Shown in pieces: positions 19,346 to 28,680 of a stretch of DNA of 64,000 nucleotides. Position 1 is the stretch's first letter; each line of letters opens with the position of its first letter. The stretch spans positions 62,001 to 126,000 of the forward strand of contig NZ_LIQI01000022.1 of the NCBI RefSeq assembly GCF_001418105.1, read 5' to 3'. The position numbers were made by a program, and so were the translations under genes. The stretch comes from Lacinutrix himadriensis. Lineage in GTDB: Bacteria > Bacteroidota > Bacteroidia > Flavobacteriales > Flavobacteriaceae. The notes beneath the pieces were generated by a model. It was not told the DNA's origin. It saw nothing but the letters and a program-made list of their open reading frames with translations, and ran no database searches.

Positions 19346-19425
19346 ATCTATTTCCCACGAAAGTGGGAATCTTTTTAATTCAACTTACTTCAGACCGTCA
19401 AGGTTTTAAAAACCAGAAAGGTCCT
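19346..19425. repeat. Palindromic repeats between argG and argC
   Basis: A TTCCCACGAAAGTGGGAA hairpin (19351-19368) with a TCTTTTT tail is followed by a degenerate CAAGGTTTTAAAAACC snapback (19393-19408). They are the same two kinds seen in the neighbouring gaps. Confidence 0.6.
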
Positions 19426-19427
19426 AT

Positions 19428-20609
19428 TTAGCTATTAACTTGTTGATATATTTTGTTTTGATTCCCTACAATTTTGATAAATCCTTTAGCTTCTTCCGCA
19501 GTCCACCCTTTATTTTCTTCACCATAACTTCCAAACTTTGCATTCATTAAATCATGCTTAGAAGAAATTCCGTCTACAGTAAAATGATATGGTTTTAGTG
19601 TTACAAAAACATCTCCCGAAACTTTGTCTTGACTACTTTGTAAAAAGGCTTCCATGTCACGCATTACAGGATCTAAATATTGTCCTTCATGCAGATGCAT
19701 GCCGTAGAAATTAGACATATAATCTTTGTGCTGCAATTGCCATTTGGTCAACGTATGTTTCTCTAATAAATGGTGTGCTTTTATAATCACCAAAGCAGCT
19801 GCAGCTTCAAAACCAACACGTCCTTTTATACCTACAATGGTATCTCCTACATGAATATCTCTTCCAATAGCATAGGCAGAAGCTGAGTTGTTTAGTACTT
19901 CAATATTGATTTCTGGATTGTTTTTAATTCCGTTTACAGCAACCAATTCTCCTTTTAAAAAAGTTAAGGTTACTTTCTCTTCTTCCGTATGTTTTAATTG
20001 CGATGGATAAGCGGTTTCTGGCAATGGTTTTTCAGAAGTCAATGTTTCTTCACCACCAACACTGGTACCCCAAAGTCCTTTATTAACCGAATACTTTGCC
20101 TTTTCCCAAGATGCTTCAATACCGTTTTCTTTAAGATAATCAATTTCTTGTTGTCTAGTTAAACTACCATCTCTAATTGGCGTGATGATTTTAATATGTG
20201 GTGCTAAGGTTTGAAAAATCATATCAAAACGTACTTGATCATTTCCTGCTCCTGTGCTTCCGTGTGCGATATATTCGGCATCAATACTTTTTGCATATTC
20301 AATAATTTCGATGGCTTGAATAATACGTTCTGCACTTACAGATAAAGGATAGGTGTTATTCTTCAATACATTTCCGAATACTAAATACTTAATCACTTTA
20401 TCATAATACGATGCAATAGCGTCAATGTTTTTATAGGTAGATACGCCCATTTTGTAAGCATTCCCTTCAATGGTTTTTATTTCTTCATCTGAAAAACCAC
20501 CCGTATTTACGCTTACGGCATGTACATCATATCCTGCTTTACTCAAACTTACTGCGCAATAGGATGTATCTAATCCACCACTATATGCTATGACTAATTT
20601 TTTACTCAT
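19428..20609 (-). CDS. argG: Argininosuccinate synthase
   Basis: This joins citrulline and aspartate using ATP. The N-terminal ATP-pyrophosphatase loop is VIAYSGGLDTSYCAVSL, followed by AHGSTGAGNDQVRFD, a hallmark of ArgG, and the citrulline/aspartate-binding region with SVGGEETL. The protein is 393 residues, the usual size. The start overlaps the end of the upstream GNAT gene by 8 nt, so these two are translationally coupled. Confidence 0.96.
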   Translation of the reverse strand: MSKKLVIAYSGGLDTSYCAVSLSKAGYDVHAVSVNTGGFSDEEIKTIEGNAYKMGVSTYKNIDAIASYYDKVIKYLVFGNVLKNNTYPLSVSAERIIQAIEIIEYAKSIDAEYIAHGSTGAGNDQVRFDMIFQTLAPHIKIITPIRDGSLTRQQEIDYLKENGIEASWEKAKYSVNKGLWGTSVGGEETLTSEKPLPETAYPSQLKHTEEEKVTLTFLKGELVAVNGIKNNPEINIEVLNNSASAYAIGRDIHVGDTIVGIKGRVGFEAAAALVIIKAHHLLEKHTLTKWQLQHKDYMSNFYGMHLHEGQYLDPVMRDMEAFLQSSQDKVSGDVFVTLKPYHFTVDGISSKHDLMNAKFGSYGEENKGWTAEEAKGFIKIVGNQNKIYQQVNS

Positions 20610-21231
20610 CTTTCTTTTCTTTTTTAAGGAACATGGATTGCTTAATATTTTTCAATCTGGTCCATACTTTTTTATCGTGATTATTAGCTGCCGATTTTGT
20701 TGCTTGCTTTTTTGAAGGATCATATAACATACCTGTACATAAGCACATTTTCTGTTCTGTTCTTGTTAGAACATCAAAATTTTTGCAAGTCTGACAACCA
20801 TTCCAAAAGGATTGATCATCTGTTAATTCGGAAAACGTAACCGGTTTATACCCTAAATCACTATTCATTTTCATCACCGCTAAACCTGTAGTAATACTAA
20901 ACACTTTTGCGTCTGGAAACTTGGTTCTAGAATGTTCGAATATTTTCTGTTTAATCTTTTTAGCTAACCCTATATTTCTAAAATCTGGGTGTACAATTAA
21001 TCCGGAATTGGCTACAAACTTGCCATGTCCCCATTGTTCGATATAGCAAAAACCTGCAAATTTATCGTCCTCTAAAGCGATTACAGCATTACCATTCTCC
21101 ATTTTAGTAATGACGTATTCTGGTTTTCGTTTTGCAATACCAGTCCCTCTAACTTGGGCCGCATCTGCAATAGTGTTACAAATAATATCTGCGTAGATAC
21201 TATGTGATTTATTCGCAATAACAATTTCCAT
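20602..21231 (-). CDS. GNAT-family N-acyltransferase, candidate first arginine enzyme
   Basis: This 209-residue GNAT protein is the first gene of the arginine operon. The acyl-CoA pyrophosphate loop RNIGLA (residues 85-90) sits at the expected place. After the domain comes an unusual cysteine set, Cys-146, Cys-149, Cys-163 and Cys-165 (CQTC and MCLC), which could bind a metal, and then a basic Lys-rich tail. No argA, argJ or other recognised N-acetylglutamate synthase is in the window, although a linear pathway with a deacylase needs one. Operon position and overlap with argG make this the best candidate for glutamate N-acyltransferase. That function is inference, and the acyl donor is unknown. 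Confidence 0.75.
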   Translation of the reverse strand: MEIVIANKSHSIYADIICNTIADAAQVRGTGIAKRKPEYVITKMENGNAVIALEDDKFAGFCYIEQWGHGKFVANSGLIVHPDFRNIGLAKKIKQKIFEHSRTKFPDAKVFSITTGLAVMKMNSDLGYKPVTFSELTDDQSFWNGCQTCKNFDVLTRTEQKMCLCTGMLYDPSKKQATKSAANNHDKKVWTRLKNIKQSMFLKKEKKDE

Positions 21232-21611
21232 TGTAATTGATTTTAAATTATAAATATGATGATTTTGTTTTTCTCTGAAAGTAGAACCGGACTCACCTTA
21301 GTTCTATAAATAGAAGTACACCCTAAGGGCGACGACGGAAAATTGGACGTATGTCTAATCTGTTATTATTTCTAATAACTGGATTTAAAAAAGTAAATAT
21401 TTGTGATGGATTGTTCAAAGTAAAAAAAATAAAAAACGGTTAACTAAATAACTTGAAGTATACGTATTAGCGACGTCGTCTGCGCATTGGCAAACTTATG
21501 GGTCTTTCGTTTTTATTTATTGTATTAAACATAATGTAAAGCTATAAATTAATTTGATACGAACTAACAAAACAATCATTTTATCTGAATTATTGCGATA
21601 TCATTATTTTG
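21232..21611. other. Intergenic region upstream of the arginine operon
   Basis: About 380 bp upstream of the arginine operon should contain its leftward promoter and any regulatory site. I see no exact TAnnTTTG box close to the first gene, no convincing ArgR-like palindrome and no supported reading frame. Confidence 0.4.
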
Positions 21612-21647
21612 AAGCCTAATAATTATACAAATCTCATTATTAGGCTT
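21612..21647 (-). terminator. Terminator after gapN / end of ilv operon
   Basis: The 12-bp arms AAGCCTAATAAT (21612-21623) and ATTATTAGGCTT (21636-21647) are perfect, with a 12-nt loop. It starts 16 nt beyond the stop of the leftward aldehyde dehydrogenase gene and marks the end of the ilv transcript. Confidence 0.75.
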
Positions 21648-21662
21648 TACCGCTTTAAAAAA

Positions 21663-23240
21663 TTATAAAATATAATCTGTACTCACAAAATTAGAAGCTC
21701 TAGAATCTAACAATTCTTTTAAAATAGCATTGTTATAATCGTTGTCTTTGGAAGCTACAAACGTTCGTATAGAAAAAGAACGTAACGCATCATGCACACT
21801 TAACGTTGCAACCGCAGAATCTTTACGTCCTGTAAACGGATATACGTCTGGTCCACGCTGACAAGAACTATTTAAATTAACACGACACACTAAGTTTACT
21901 AAGGTATCTATTAAAGGCGCCAAGGTTTTTACATCCTGACCAAACAAACTTACTTGTTGTCCGTAATTGGAAGCAGCCATATCATCCAAAGGCTCTTCAA
22001 TATCACTAAAAGGTACCACTGGAATTACTGGTCCGAATTGCTCTTCTTGAAATACACGCATGTCTTTTGACACTGGATATAAAACTGTTGGAAAAATATA
22101 ATTATCGGTAGTTTCTCCTCCTTTTGCATTAATGATTTTTGCTCCTTTTGCAGTAGCATCATCAATCAATTCTTGAATATATGCTGGTTTACCTGGTTCT
22201 GGTAATGGTGTTAATTTAGCGCCATCTTCCCAAGGATTACCAAATTTAAGCGCATCTACTTTTGCAGAAAAACGCTTATTGAATTCTTCTACAACATCTT
22301 CATGCACATATAACACTTTTAATGCGGTACAACGTTGCCCATTAAAGGAAGTTGCACCTGCAATACATTCGTCTATTGCCAAATCTAAATCGGCATCTTT
22401 TAAAACGATTGCTGGGTTTTTAGCTTCTAAACCTAAAACCGAACGTAGTCTATTACTTTTTGGATGCTGATTTTGTAATGCATTTGCCGATTTACTATTT
22501 CCTATTAAAGCCAGAACATCGACTTTACCAGATTGCATGATTGGCGTTGCAACGGTTCTTCCTCTTCCATAAATAATATTAACTACACCTTTCGGAAAGC
22601 TCGTTTGAAAAGCCTCCAATAAAGGTGAAATTAATAAAACCCCGTGTTTTGCTGGTTTAAAAATGGCTGTATTCCCCATAATTAAAGCAGGAATTAACAA
22701 GGCAAACGTTTCATTTAAAGGATAATTATATGGTCCTAAACACAAAACTACACCTAAAGGTCCACGACGAATATGCGCATTGACACCTGCATTTTTTTCA
22801 AACTTCGCGCTATCTCGATCCATTTGTTTATAATCTTCAATAGTATCGTAAATGTATTCTACGGTTCTATCAAATTCCTTTTGAGAATCTGGTAAGTTTT
22901 TACCAATCTCCCACATTAATAATTTCACAATTTCTTCTCGCTTGGTTTTCATTTGAGCGACAAACTTTTCCATGCAAGCAATACGATCTACCACTTTCAT
23001 GGTTGGCCATAAACCCTGTCCTTTATTATACGCAACGCAAGCTGCATCTAGAGCTCCCAAGGCTTCTTTTTCGCCTAAAGTTGGAATACTCCCTAGTAAA
23101 GTAGGTTTGTAATCTTCTGAGGAAGAAATGGTAGAAAACACCTGTGATGTTTCCCCTTTCCATGGTTTCAATTCTCCTGCTACTAAATAGGTTTTTTGGT
23201 TTAAAACTTCTTGTATTTGATACGCTTTTGGAATGCTCAT
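21663..23240 (-). CDS. gapN: NADP-dependent non-phosphorylating glyceraldehyde-3-phosphate dehydrogenase (GapN-type ALDH)
   Basis: This 525-residue protein belongs to the aldehyde dehydrogenase superfamily. The nucleotide-binding/substrate motif [14 protein letters not shown], the general-base glutamate in LGLEAKNP, the catalytic cysteine in [11 protein letters not shown] and the GapN-like C-terminal segment [15 protein letters not shown] are visible. GapN oxidises glyceraldehyde-3-phosphate to 3-phosphoglycerate while making NADPH. It starts 13 nt after ilvA and is the last gene of the ilv operon, where an NADPH source would support IlvC. That link is inference. Another aldehyde substrate cannot be excluded. 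Confidence 0.82.
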   Translation of the reverse strand: MSIPKAYQIQEVLNQKTYLVAGELKPWKGETSQVFSTISSSEDYKPTLLGSIPTLGEKEALGALDAACVAYNKGQGLWPTMKVVDRIACMEKFVAQMKTKREEIVKLLMWEIGKNLPDSQKEFDRTVEYIYDTIEDYKQMDRDSAKFEKNAGVNAHIRRGPLGVVLCLGPYNYPLNETFALLIPALIMGNTAIFKPAKHGVLLISPLLEAFQTSFPKGVVNIIYGRGRTVATPIMQSGKVDVLALIGNSKSANALQNQHPKSNRLRSVLGLEAKNPAIVLKDADLDLAIDECIAGATSFNGQRCTALKVLYVHEDVVEEFNKRFSAKVDALKFGNPWEDGAKLTPLPEPGKPAYIQELIDDATAKGAKIINAKGGETTDNYIFPTVLYPVSKDMRVFQEEQFGPVIPVVPFSDIEEPLDDMAASNYGQQVSLFGQDVKTLAPLIDTLVNLVCRVNLNSSCQRGPDVYPFTGRKDSAVATLSVHDALRSFSIRTFVASKDNDYNNAILKELLDSRASNFVSTDYIL

Positions 23241-23253
23241 TATGTGTTTTTAT

Positions 23254-24522
23254 TTAAACTAAGAATTGAAATAAATCTGGTTTATCATTTAGGTAATCTC
23301 CATAAAAATTATGAAGTTTCATTTTGGTAATTAAAGGCTCTAAATCGGAAGGTGATTTTAGCTCCAATCCTACCACAGCGACATCATTTTCACGGTTTGC
23401 TTTTTTGGTGTATTCAAAATGGGTAATATCATCGTTTGGACCAAGAATGTCTACTACAAAATCTCTTAAAGCTCCCGAACGTTGCGGAAACTTCACAATA
23501 AAATAATGTTTTAGATTGGCGTACAATAATGCACGTTCCTTGATTTCGGCAGTACGTGTGATATCGTTATTACTTCCGCTAATTACGCAGACTACATTTT
23601 TTCCTTTTATTTCTTCGGAAAACTGCTCTAAAGCAGAAAGACTTAAAGCCCCTGCAGGTTCTACAATAATAGCATCTTTATTATATAAATCTAAAATGGT
23701 TTGACACACTTTACCTTCATCTACGGTAACCACGCGATGCAAGGTTTCTTTACATATTGCAAAATTTAAATCACCAACACGTTTCACCGCTGCACCATCG
23801 ACAAAACTATCGATAGTCTTTAATTCGGTATTTCTATTATTTCTAATAGAAGTTAACATTGCTGGCGCACCTTTTGGCTCTACACTAATAATTTTTGTTT
23901 GCGGAGATAGAATTTTAAAAACAGAAGATAAGCCTGCTGCTAATCCGCCACCACCAACCGGTACAAAAACATAATGAATTGGATGCTCTTTGGCTTGATC
24001 AATAATTTCTAAACCAACCGTTGCCTGACCTTCAATCACTTTTTCATCATTAAAAGGATGAATAAAAGTTTTATTCAATGCTTCGCATTGTTTCATTGCT
24101 GCATGATAAGCATCGTCAAAAGTATCGCCAACTAAAACAACATCTACATAGTCTTCTCCAAACATTTTAACCTGTTCCACCTTTTGATTTGGTGTAGGAG
24201 AAGGCATAAATATGGTTCCTTTAATCTTCAGAAGTTTACACGAAATAGCCACACCTTGTGCATGATTTCCGGCACTTGCACATACAATTTCATTCTCTAT
24301 TTGCGTAGCACTCAAAGAAGAGATTTTATTATAAGACCCACGAATTTTGTACGAGCGTACTTCTTGTAAATCCTCTCTTTTAAAAAATATATTAGCTCCG
24401 AAATGCTTAGAATAACGTGCGTTTTTAATTAAAGGTGTCACTGTTGCGATGCCTTTTAATTTTATAGCAGCAGCTTCTATAGCTTCTAGAGTTGGTCTGT
24501 ATGTTGTTTTGGTTTCTTCCAT
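23254..24522 (-). CDS. ilvA: Threonine ammonia-lyase (threonine dehydratase)
   Basis: This deaminates threonine to 2-oxobutyrate, the entry to isoleucine. The fold-type II PLP enzyme has its Schiff-base lysine in VRSYKIRGSYNKIS, the phosphate-binding glycine loop VPVGGGGLAAGL and the SAGNHAQG motif. The 422 residues include a single ACT-like C-terminal domain starting near ANLKHYFIVKFPQRSGALR, so allosteric feedback is likely. The ATG at 24522 lies just downstream of a palindromic repeat that separates it from ilvC. Confidence 0.94.
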   Translation of the reverse strand: MEETKTTYRPTLEAIEAAAIKLKGIATVTPLIKNARYSKHFGANIFFKREDLQEVRSYKIRGSYNKISSLSATQIENEIVCASAGNHAQGVAISCKLLKIKGTIFMPSPTPNQKVEQVKMFGEDYVDVVLVGDTFDDAYHAAMKQCEALNKTFIHPFNDEKVIEGQATVGLEIIDQAKEHPIHYVFVPVGGGGLAAGLSSVFKILSPQTKIISVEPKGAPAMLTSIRNNRNTELKTIDSFVDGAAVKRVGDLNFAICKETLHRVVTVDEGKVCQTILDLYNKDAIIVEPAGALSLSALEQFSEEIKGKNVVCVISGSNNDITRTAEIKERALLYANLKHYFIVKFPQRSGALRDFVVDILGPNDDITHFEYTKKANRENDVAVVGLELKSPSDLEPLITKMKLHNFYGDYLNDKPDLFQFLV

Positions 24523-24528
24523 GTTTAC

Positions 24529-24598
24529 TTCCCACGAGCGTGGGAATCTTATTTTTTAATACCCACAAGGTTTTTGAAACCTTGCAGGATATTTATCT
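24529..24598. repeat. Palindromic repeats between ilvC and ilvA
   Basis: TTCCCACGAGCGTGGGAATC (24528-24547) is followed by CAAGGTTTTTGAAACCTTG (24576-24594), the same two stem-loop kinds seen in the arginine operon. Confidence 0.65.
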
Positions 24599-24603
24599 CT
24601 TTC

Positions 24604-26106
24604 TTATGCTAAAACAGAATCTTCCGTTTTTACATCTGATTTTATTATTTTCATTGCAGTCATTGCCGCTCTTAAACGTTTTCCAACTGCTTCGATTGGA
24701 TGATTTCTAATCGCATCATTCACTGCAATTAATTCAATATTATCCACTCCTGTTGTTGCAGAAAATGCTTTTCCAATAATATCGGTATCTACCGTTTTCA
24801 TGAAGTCTGTTAATAACGGTTTACATGCATGGTCAAATAAATAACAGCCATATTCTGCAGTATCTGAAATTACTCGGTTCATTTCAAATAATTTCTTTCT
24901 AGCGATGGTGTTTGCTATTAATGGTAATTCGTGTAACGATTCGTAGTACGCAGAATCTGCAATAATTCCTGCACTTACCATGGTTTCGTAAGCTAATTCT
25001 ACACCTGATTTTACAAATGCTACTAATAACGTACCATGATCAAAATATTCTTGTTCCGAAATATGATCTGGTGTTAATACTGTTTTTTCAAAAGCAGTTT
25101 CACCTGTTGCAGCTCTCCATTTTAAAAGGTTTACATCATCATTTGCCCAATCTTCCATCATGGTTTTTGAGAAATGACCAGAAATAATATCGTCCATATG
25201 CTTTTCAAATAGCGGACGCATAATATCTTTTAATTCTTCCGATAATTGGTATGCTTTTATTTTTGCTGGATTCGATAAACGATCCATCATGTTGGTAATT
25301 CCACCATGCTTTAAAGCTTCAGTAATGGTTTCCCAACCAAACTGAATTAATTTCCCAGCATAACCAGGCTCTACACCTTCTGCTACCATTTTATCAAACG
25401 ATAAAATCGCACCTGTTTGCAACAAACCACATAAAATAGTTTGCTCTCCCATTAAATCACTTTTCACTTCCGCAATAAAAGACGATTGTAATACTCCTGC
25501 ACGATGACCACCAGTTGCAGCAGCATACGCTTTTGCTTGTGCCCAACCTTTATTTTCTGGATCATTTTCTGGGTGCACAGCAATTAATGTTGGCACACCA
25601 AAACCACGTTTATATTCTTCTCTCACCTCTGTACCTGGACACTTTGGAGCGACCATAATAACCGTGATATCTTCTCTTACTTCTGTACCTTCTTCTACAA
25701 TATTAAATCCGTGAGAATAGCTTAATGTTGCTCCTTTTTTCATTAAAGGCATTATCGCTTTTACCACGTTGGTATGTTGCTTATCTGGTGTTAAGTTTAA
25801 AACTAAATCGGCAGTCGGAATTAACTCTTGGTACGTCCCTACTGTAAACCCGTTACCTGATGCATTTTTAAAAGAATCTCTTTGCTCATCAATTGCAACT
25901 TGTCTTAAGGCGTAGGAAATATCTAAACCAGAATCTCTCATGTTTAATCCTTGGTTTAATCCTTGTGCTCCACAACCAACAATTACAATCTTCTTTCCTT
26001 TCAATGCATTTACACCATCTTCAAACTCTGAAGCATCCATGAATCTACATTTACCTAATTGATCTAATTGATTTCTTAATGATAATGTGTTAAAGTAATT
26101 TGACAT
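24604..26106 (-). CDS. ilvC: Ketol-acid reductoisomerase (long form)
   Basis: This isomerises and reduces acetolactate and acetohydroxybutyrate with NADPH. The dinucleotide fold [20 protein letters not shown] is followed by SYALR, where the NADPH 2'-phosphate is usually read. The protein is 500 residues, the long class II form with a duplicated C-terminal domain as in Escherichia coli. Metal-site segments include [12 protein letters not shown] and the second-copy SDTAEYG. It lies between ilvN and ilvA on the same strand. Confidence 0.96.
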   Translation of the reverse strand: MSNYFNTLSLRNQLDQLGKCRFMDASEFEDGVNALKGKKIVIVGCGAQGLNQGLNMRDSGLDISYALRQVAIDEQRDSFKNASGNGFTVGTYQELIPTADLVLNLTPDKQHTNVVKAIMPLMKKGATLSYSHGFNIVEEGTEVREDITVIMVAPKCPGTEVREEYKRGFGVPTLIAVHPENDPENKGWAQAKAYAAATGGHRAGVLQSSFIAEVKSDLMGEQTILCGLLQTGAILSFDKMVAEGVEPGYAGKLIQFGWETITEALKHGGITNMMDRLSNPAKIKAYQLSEELKDIMRPLFEKHMDDIISGHFSKTMMEDWANDDVNLLKWRAATGETAFEKTVLTPDHISEQEYFDHGTLLVAFVKSGVELAYETMVSAGIIADSAYYESLHELPLIANTIARKKLFEMNRVISDTAEYGCYLFDHACKPLLTDFMKTVDTDIIGKAFSATTGVDNIELIAVNDAIRNHPIEAVGKRLRAAMTAMKIIKSDVKTEDSVLA

Positions 26107-26217
26107 TGTTTTTGTTTTTTGAGAAAATAGAAGAAAGAAAAAAGATAAAAGACACCATCAAAATGCATCCTTACGTTTTCTATTTTCTTTAGTCTACTCT
26201 CTAATTTCTTTTTAGTT

Positions 26218-26748
26218 TTAATGTTGGAATGCTTGTAGCATTGTTGATATTTTCATTTCGTCTTTAGTAACTGCAATGCGTCCTGAACGCGTAAATTGCA
26301 TGATCCCAAAAACACTTAATTCTCTATGTAATAATTCGATTTCTTCTTTACGACCTGATTTTTCAATCACAAAGAAGTCGCGATTTACGGTTACAATTCT
26401 TGCGTTGCTTTCTTTAATGATATTCTGAATTTGGCGTTCATCAAACAATAAACCCGATCTCATTTTAAAGATGCAAGACTCTTGATAAATAATGTCGTCT
26501 TCGGTATGGTAATATGCTTTAATAACCTCGACTTGTTTTTCTATCTGACCAATAATTTTTTTGATATTATCTTCAGACATATTTACTACAATAGTAAATC
26601 TAGAAACGCCATCAATTTCTGAAGGAGACGTATTTAAACTCTCTATATTTATATGTCTTCTTTGGAATATTGCTGAAATTCTATTCAACAATCCTATATT
26701 GTTTTCCGTATAAATGGAAACTGTAAATAATTGTTTTTCTGTACTCAT
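26218..26748 (-). CDS. ilvN: Acetolactate synthase, small regulatory subunit
   Basis: The 176-residue regulatory subunit binds valine and controls IlvB. An N-terminal ACT domain (FTVSIYTENNIGLLNRISAI, then RRHINIESLNTSPSE) is followed by a C-terminal IlvN-type domain containing RIVTVNRDFFVIEKSGR. The ATG at 26748 is the only good start. It directly follows ilvB and precedes ilvC, with gaps of about 110 bp that hold no other element I can name. Confidence 0.95.
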   Translation of the reverse strand: MSTEKQLFTVSIYTENNIGLLNRISAIFQRRHINIESLNTSPSEIDGVSRFTIVVNMSEDNIKKIIGQIEKQVEVIKAYYHTEDDIIYQESCIFKMRSGLLFDERQIQNIIKESNARIVTVNRDFFVIEKSGRKEEIELLHRELSVFGIMQFTRSGRIAVTKDEMKISTMLQAFQH

Positions 26749-26859
26749 TCTTTATAGATATTAGAAAAAAGACACTAGAAAATAGACCTGTACTCGATTA
26801 TATGTGATTTTATCCACATTGTCTTTATTCTTGTTTCTTTGCTCTGTTTTCCTTTTAAT

Positions 26860-28593
26860 TTACTCTAATCTTACTTCGGAAACGGACGCTCCTGTTGGTA
26901 TCATAGGAAATACATTTCCTTCTTTCTCTACACAAACCTCTAAAAAATAAGGTCCGTCTGTGTTTATCATTTTTGCTACTGCATCCTTAAGCTCTTCGCG
27001 TTTTGTTACTTTTTGAGCTTCTATAGAATAACCTTTTGCAATAGCAACAAAATCTGGGTTTGTCATTTCAGTAGACGCATATCGCTTTTCAAAAAACAAT
27101 TGTTGCCACTGTCTAACCATACCTAAAAACTCATTGTTTAATACTACAATTTTAACGGGTACTTTTTGCTGAAAAATGGTTCCTAATTCTTGAATAGTCA
27201 TTTGGTAACCACCATCCCCAGAAATTGAAATCACTTCACGATCTGGAGCTGCCATTTTTGCTCCAATTGCAGCAGGAAGACCAAAGCCCATAGTACCTAA
27301 TCCACCAGACGTAATATTACTTCTCGTTTTGTTGAAATTAGCATAACGACAAGCGATCATTTGGTGCTGACCAACATCACTAACAATAGCAGCATCCCCT
27401 TTGGTTTGGATATTAATTTCTTTTAACACCTCGGCCATGGTTAATCCTTCCTTGGTAGGATGTAAATCGTCTTTTATTACTTTTTCATATTCAATAGCAT
27501 ATAAATCCTTGAATTTTTGATGCCATTCTGGATGTGTTTTCTCTTCTAAAAGCGGTAATAAGGCTGCTAAACTTTCTTTTGCATCCCCTAAAACTGCTAC
27601 ATCTGTTTTTACGTTTTTATCTATTTCGGCTGGATCAATTTCAAAATGAATCACTTTTGCCTGTTTTGCATATGTCGATAAACTTCCTGTTACACGATCG
27701 TCAAAACGCATACCGATGGCAATTAAAACATCACAATCATTGGTTAAAACATTTGGCGCATAATTACCATGCATACCAACCATACCAATATTTAAAGGAT
27801 GCGACGTTGGAATAGCTCCTGCGCCTAAAATAGTCCAAGCTGAAGGTATTCCCGCTTTTTCCACTACTGCTTTAAATTGCGCTTCTGCCTGACCTAAAGA
27901 AACACCTTGTCCCCAAACTATCATTGGTTTTTTAGCTGCATTAATCAATTTTGCCGCAGCTGCAACCGAAGTTGGATCTAATTTTGGAATCGGATTATAA
28001 CTTCTTACCCCCTTACATTTTTCATATTTAAAATCGAATTCTTCAAACTGCGCATCTTTAGTAATATCTACTAAAACAGGACCTGGACGACCACTTTTTG
28101 CAATATAAAAAGCCTTAGCCATCGCTTCCGGAATTTGTGAAGCTTTGGTTACTTGGCAATTCCATTTGGTAACTGGCGTTGAAATACCAACAATATCTGT
28201 TTCTTGAAACGCATCACTACCTAACAAATGAGAAGATACTTGACCTGTAATACAAACCATTGGTGTACTATCTATTTGCGCATCTGCAATTCCTGTAATT
28301 AAATTTGTTGCTCCAGGTCCTGAAGTTGCAATTGCGACTCCTACTTCTCCTGAAATTCTTGCATAGCCTTGTGCAGCGTGTGTTGCTCCTTGTTCGTGGC
28401 GCGCTAATACGTGGTGAATTTTATCTTGGAATTTATATAATTCATCATAAACCGGCATAATAGCTCCGCCAGGATAGCCATAAAGCACTTTTACACCTTC
28501 TTCTAAAAGACATCTTACCACAGCTTCGCTTCCGGAGATGCGCTCTGTTGTTTGCGTGTTGATAGCTTCTTTTTTTATTGTTTTTGTATCCAT
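26860..28593 (-). CDS. ilvB: Acetolactate synthase, large catalytic subunit
   Basis: This ThDP enzyme condenses pyruvate with pyruvate or 2-oxobutyrate. The catalytic glutamate lies in ARHEQGATHAAQGYAR. The metal-ThDP motif is ISGDGGYQMTIQELGT with the later NNEFLGMVRQWQ, and an FAD-domain region is in the middle. I choose the ATG at 28593 (MDTKTIKKEA, 577 residues). A TTG at 28644 would add 17 codons next to a palindromic repeat (28631-28655) and is not supported. It follows ilvD, separated by that repeat. Confidence 0.95.
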   Translation of the reverse strand: MDTKTIKKEAINTQTTERISGSEAVVRCLLEEGVKVLYGYPGGAIMPVYDELYKFQDKIHHVLARHEQGATHAAQGYARISGEVGVAIATSGPGATNLITGIADAQIDSTPMVCITGQVSSHLLGSDAFQETDIVGISTPVTKWNCQVTKASQIPEAMAKAFYIAKSGRPGPVLVDITKDAQFEEFDFKYEKCKGVRSYNPIPKLDPTSVAAAAKLINAAKKPMIVWGQGVSLGQAEAQFKAVVEKAGIPSAWTILGAGAIPTSHPLNIGMVGMHGNYAPNVLTNDCDVLIAIGMRFDDRVTGSLSTYAKQAKVIHFEIDPAEIDKNVKTDVAVLGDAKESLAALLPLLEEKTHPEWHQKFKDLYAIEYEKVIKDDLHPTKEGLTMAEVLKEINIQTKGDAAIVSDVGQHQMIACRYANFNKTRSNITSGGLGTMGFGLPAAIGAKMAAPDREVISISGDGGYQMTIQELGTIFQQKVPVKIVVLNNEFLGMVRQWQQLFFEKRYASTEMTNPDFVAIAKGYSIEAQKVTKREELKDAVAKMINTDGPYFLEVCVEKEGNVFPMIPTGASVSEVRLE

Positions 28594-28630
28594 ATTAATC
28601 TTGTTAGGATTATTATATTTTTCTATACTG

Positions 28631-28655
28631 AGACTCTTCGACAAGCTCAGCGTGA
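28631..28655. repeat. Palindromic repeat between ilvD and ilvB
   Basis: CTTCGACAAGCTCAGCGTGA is one half of the TCGA...GCTCA repeat family also found at 15122 (reverse orientation) and, as a relative, at 11655-11708 and 18184. Confidence 0.55.
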
Positions 28656-28680
28656 CATCTTGTTTTCAATTGTGTTCTAT

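Noticed and set aside
28594-28644. TTG start for ilvB
   Set aside because: The extension overlaps a palindromic repeat; the ATG at 28593 gives the usual acetolactate synthase N-terminus.
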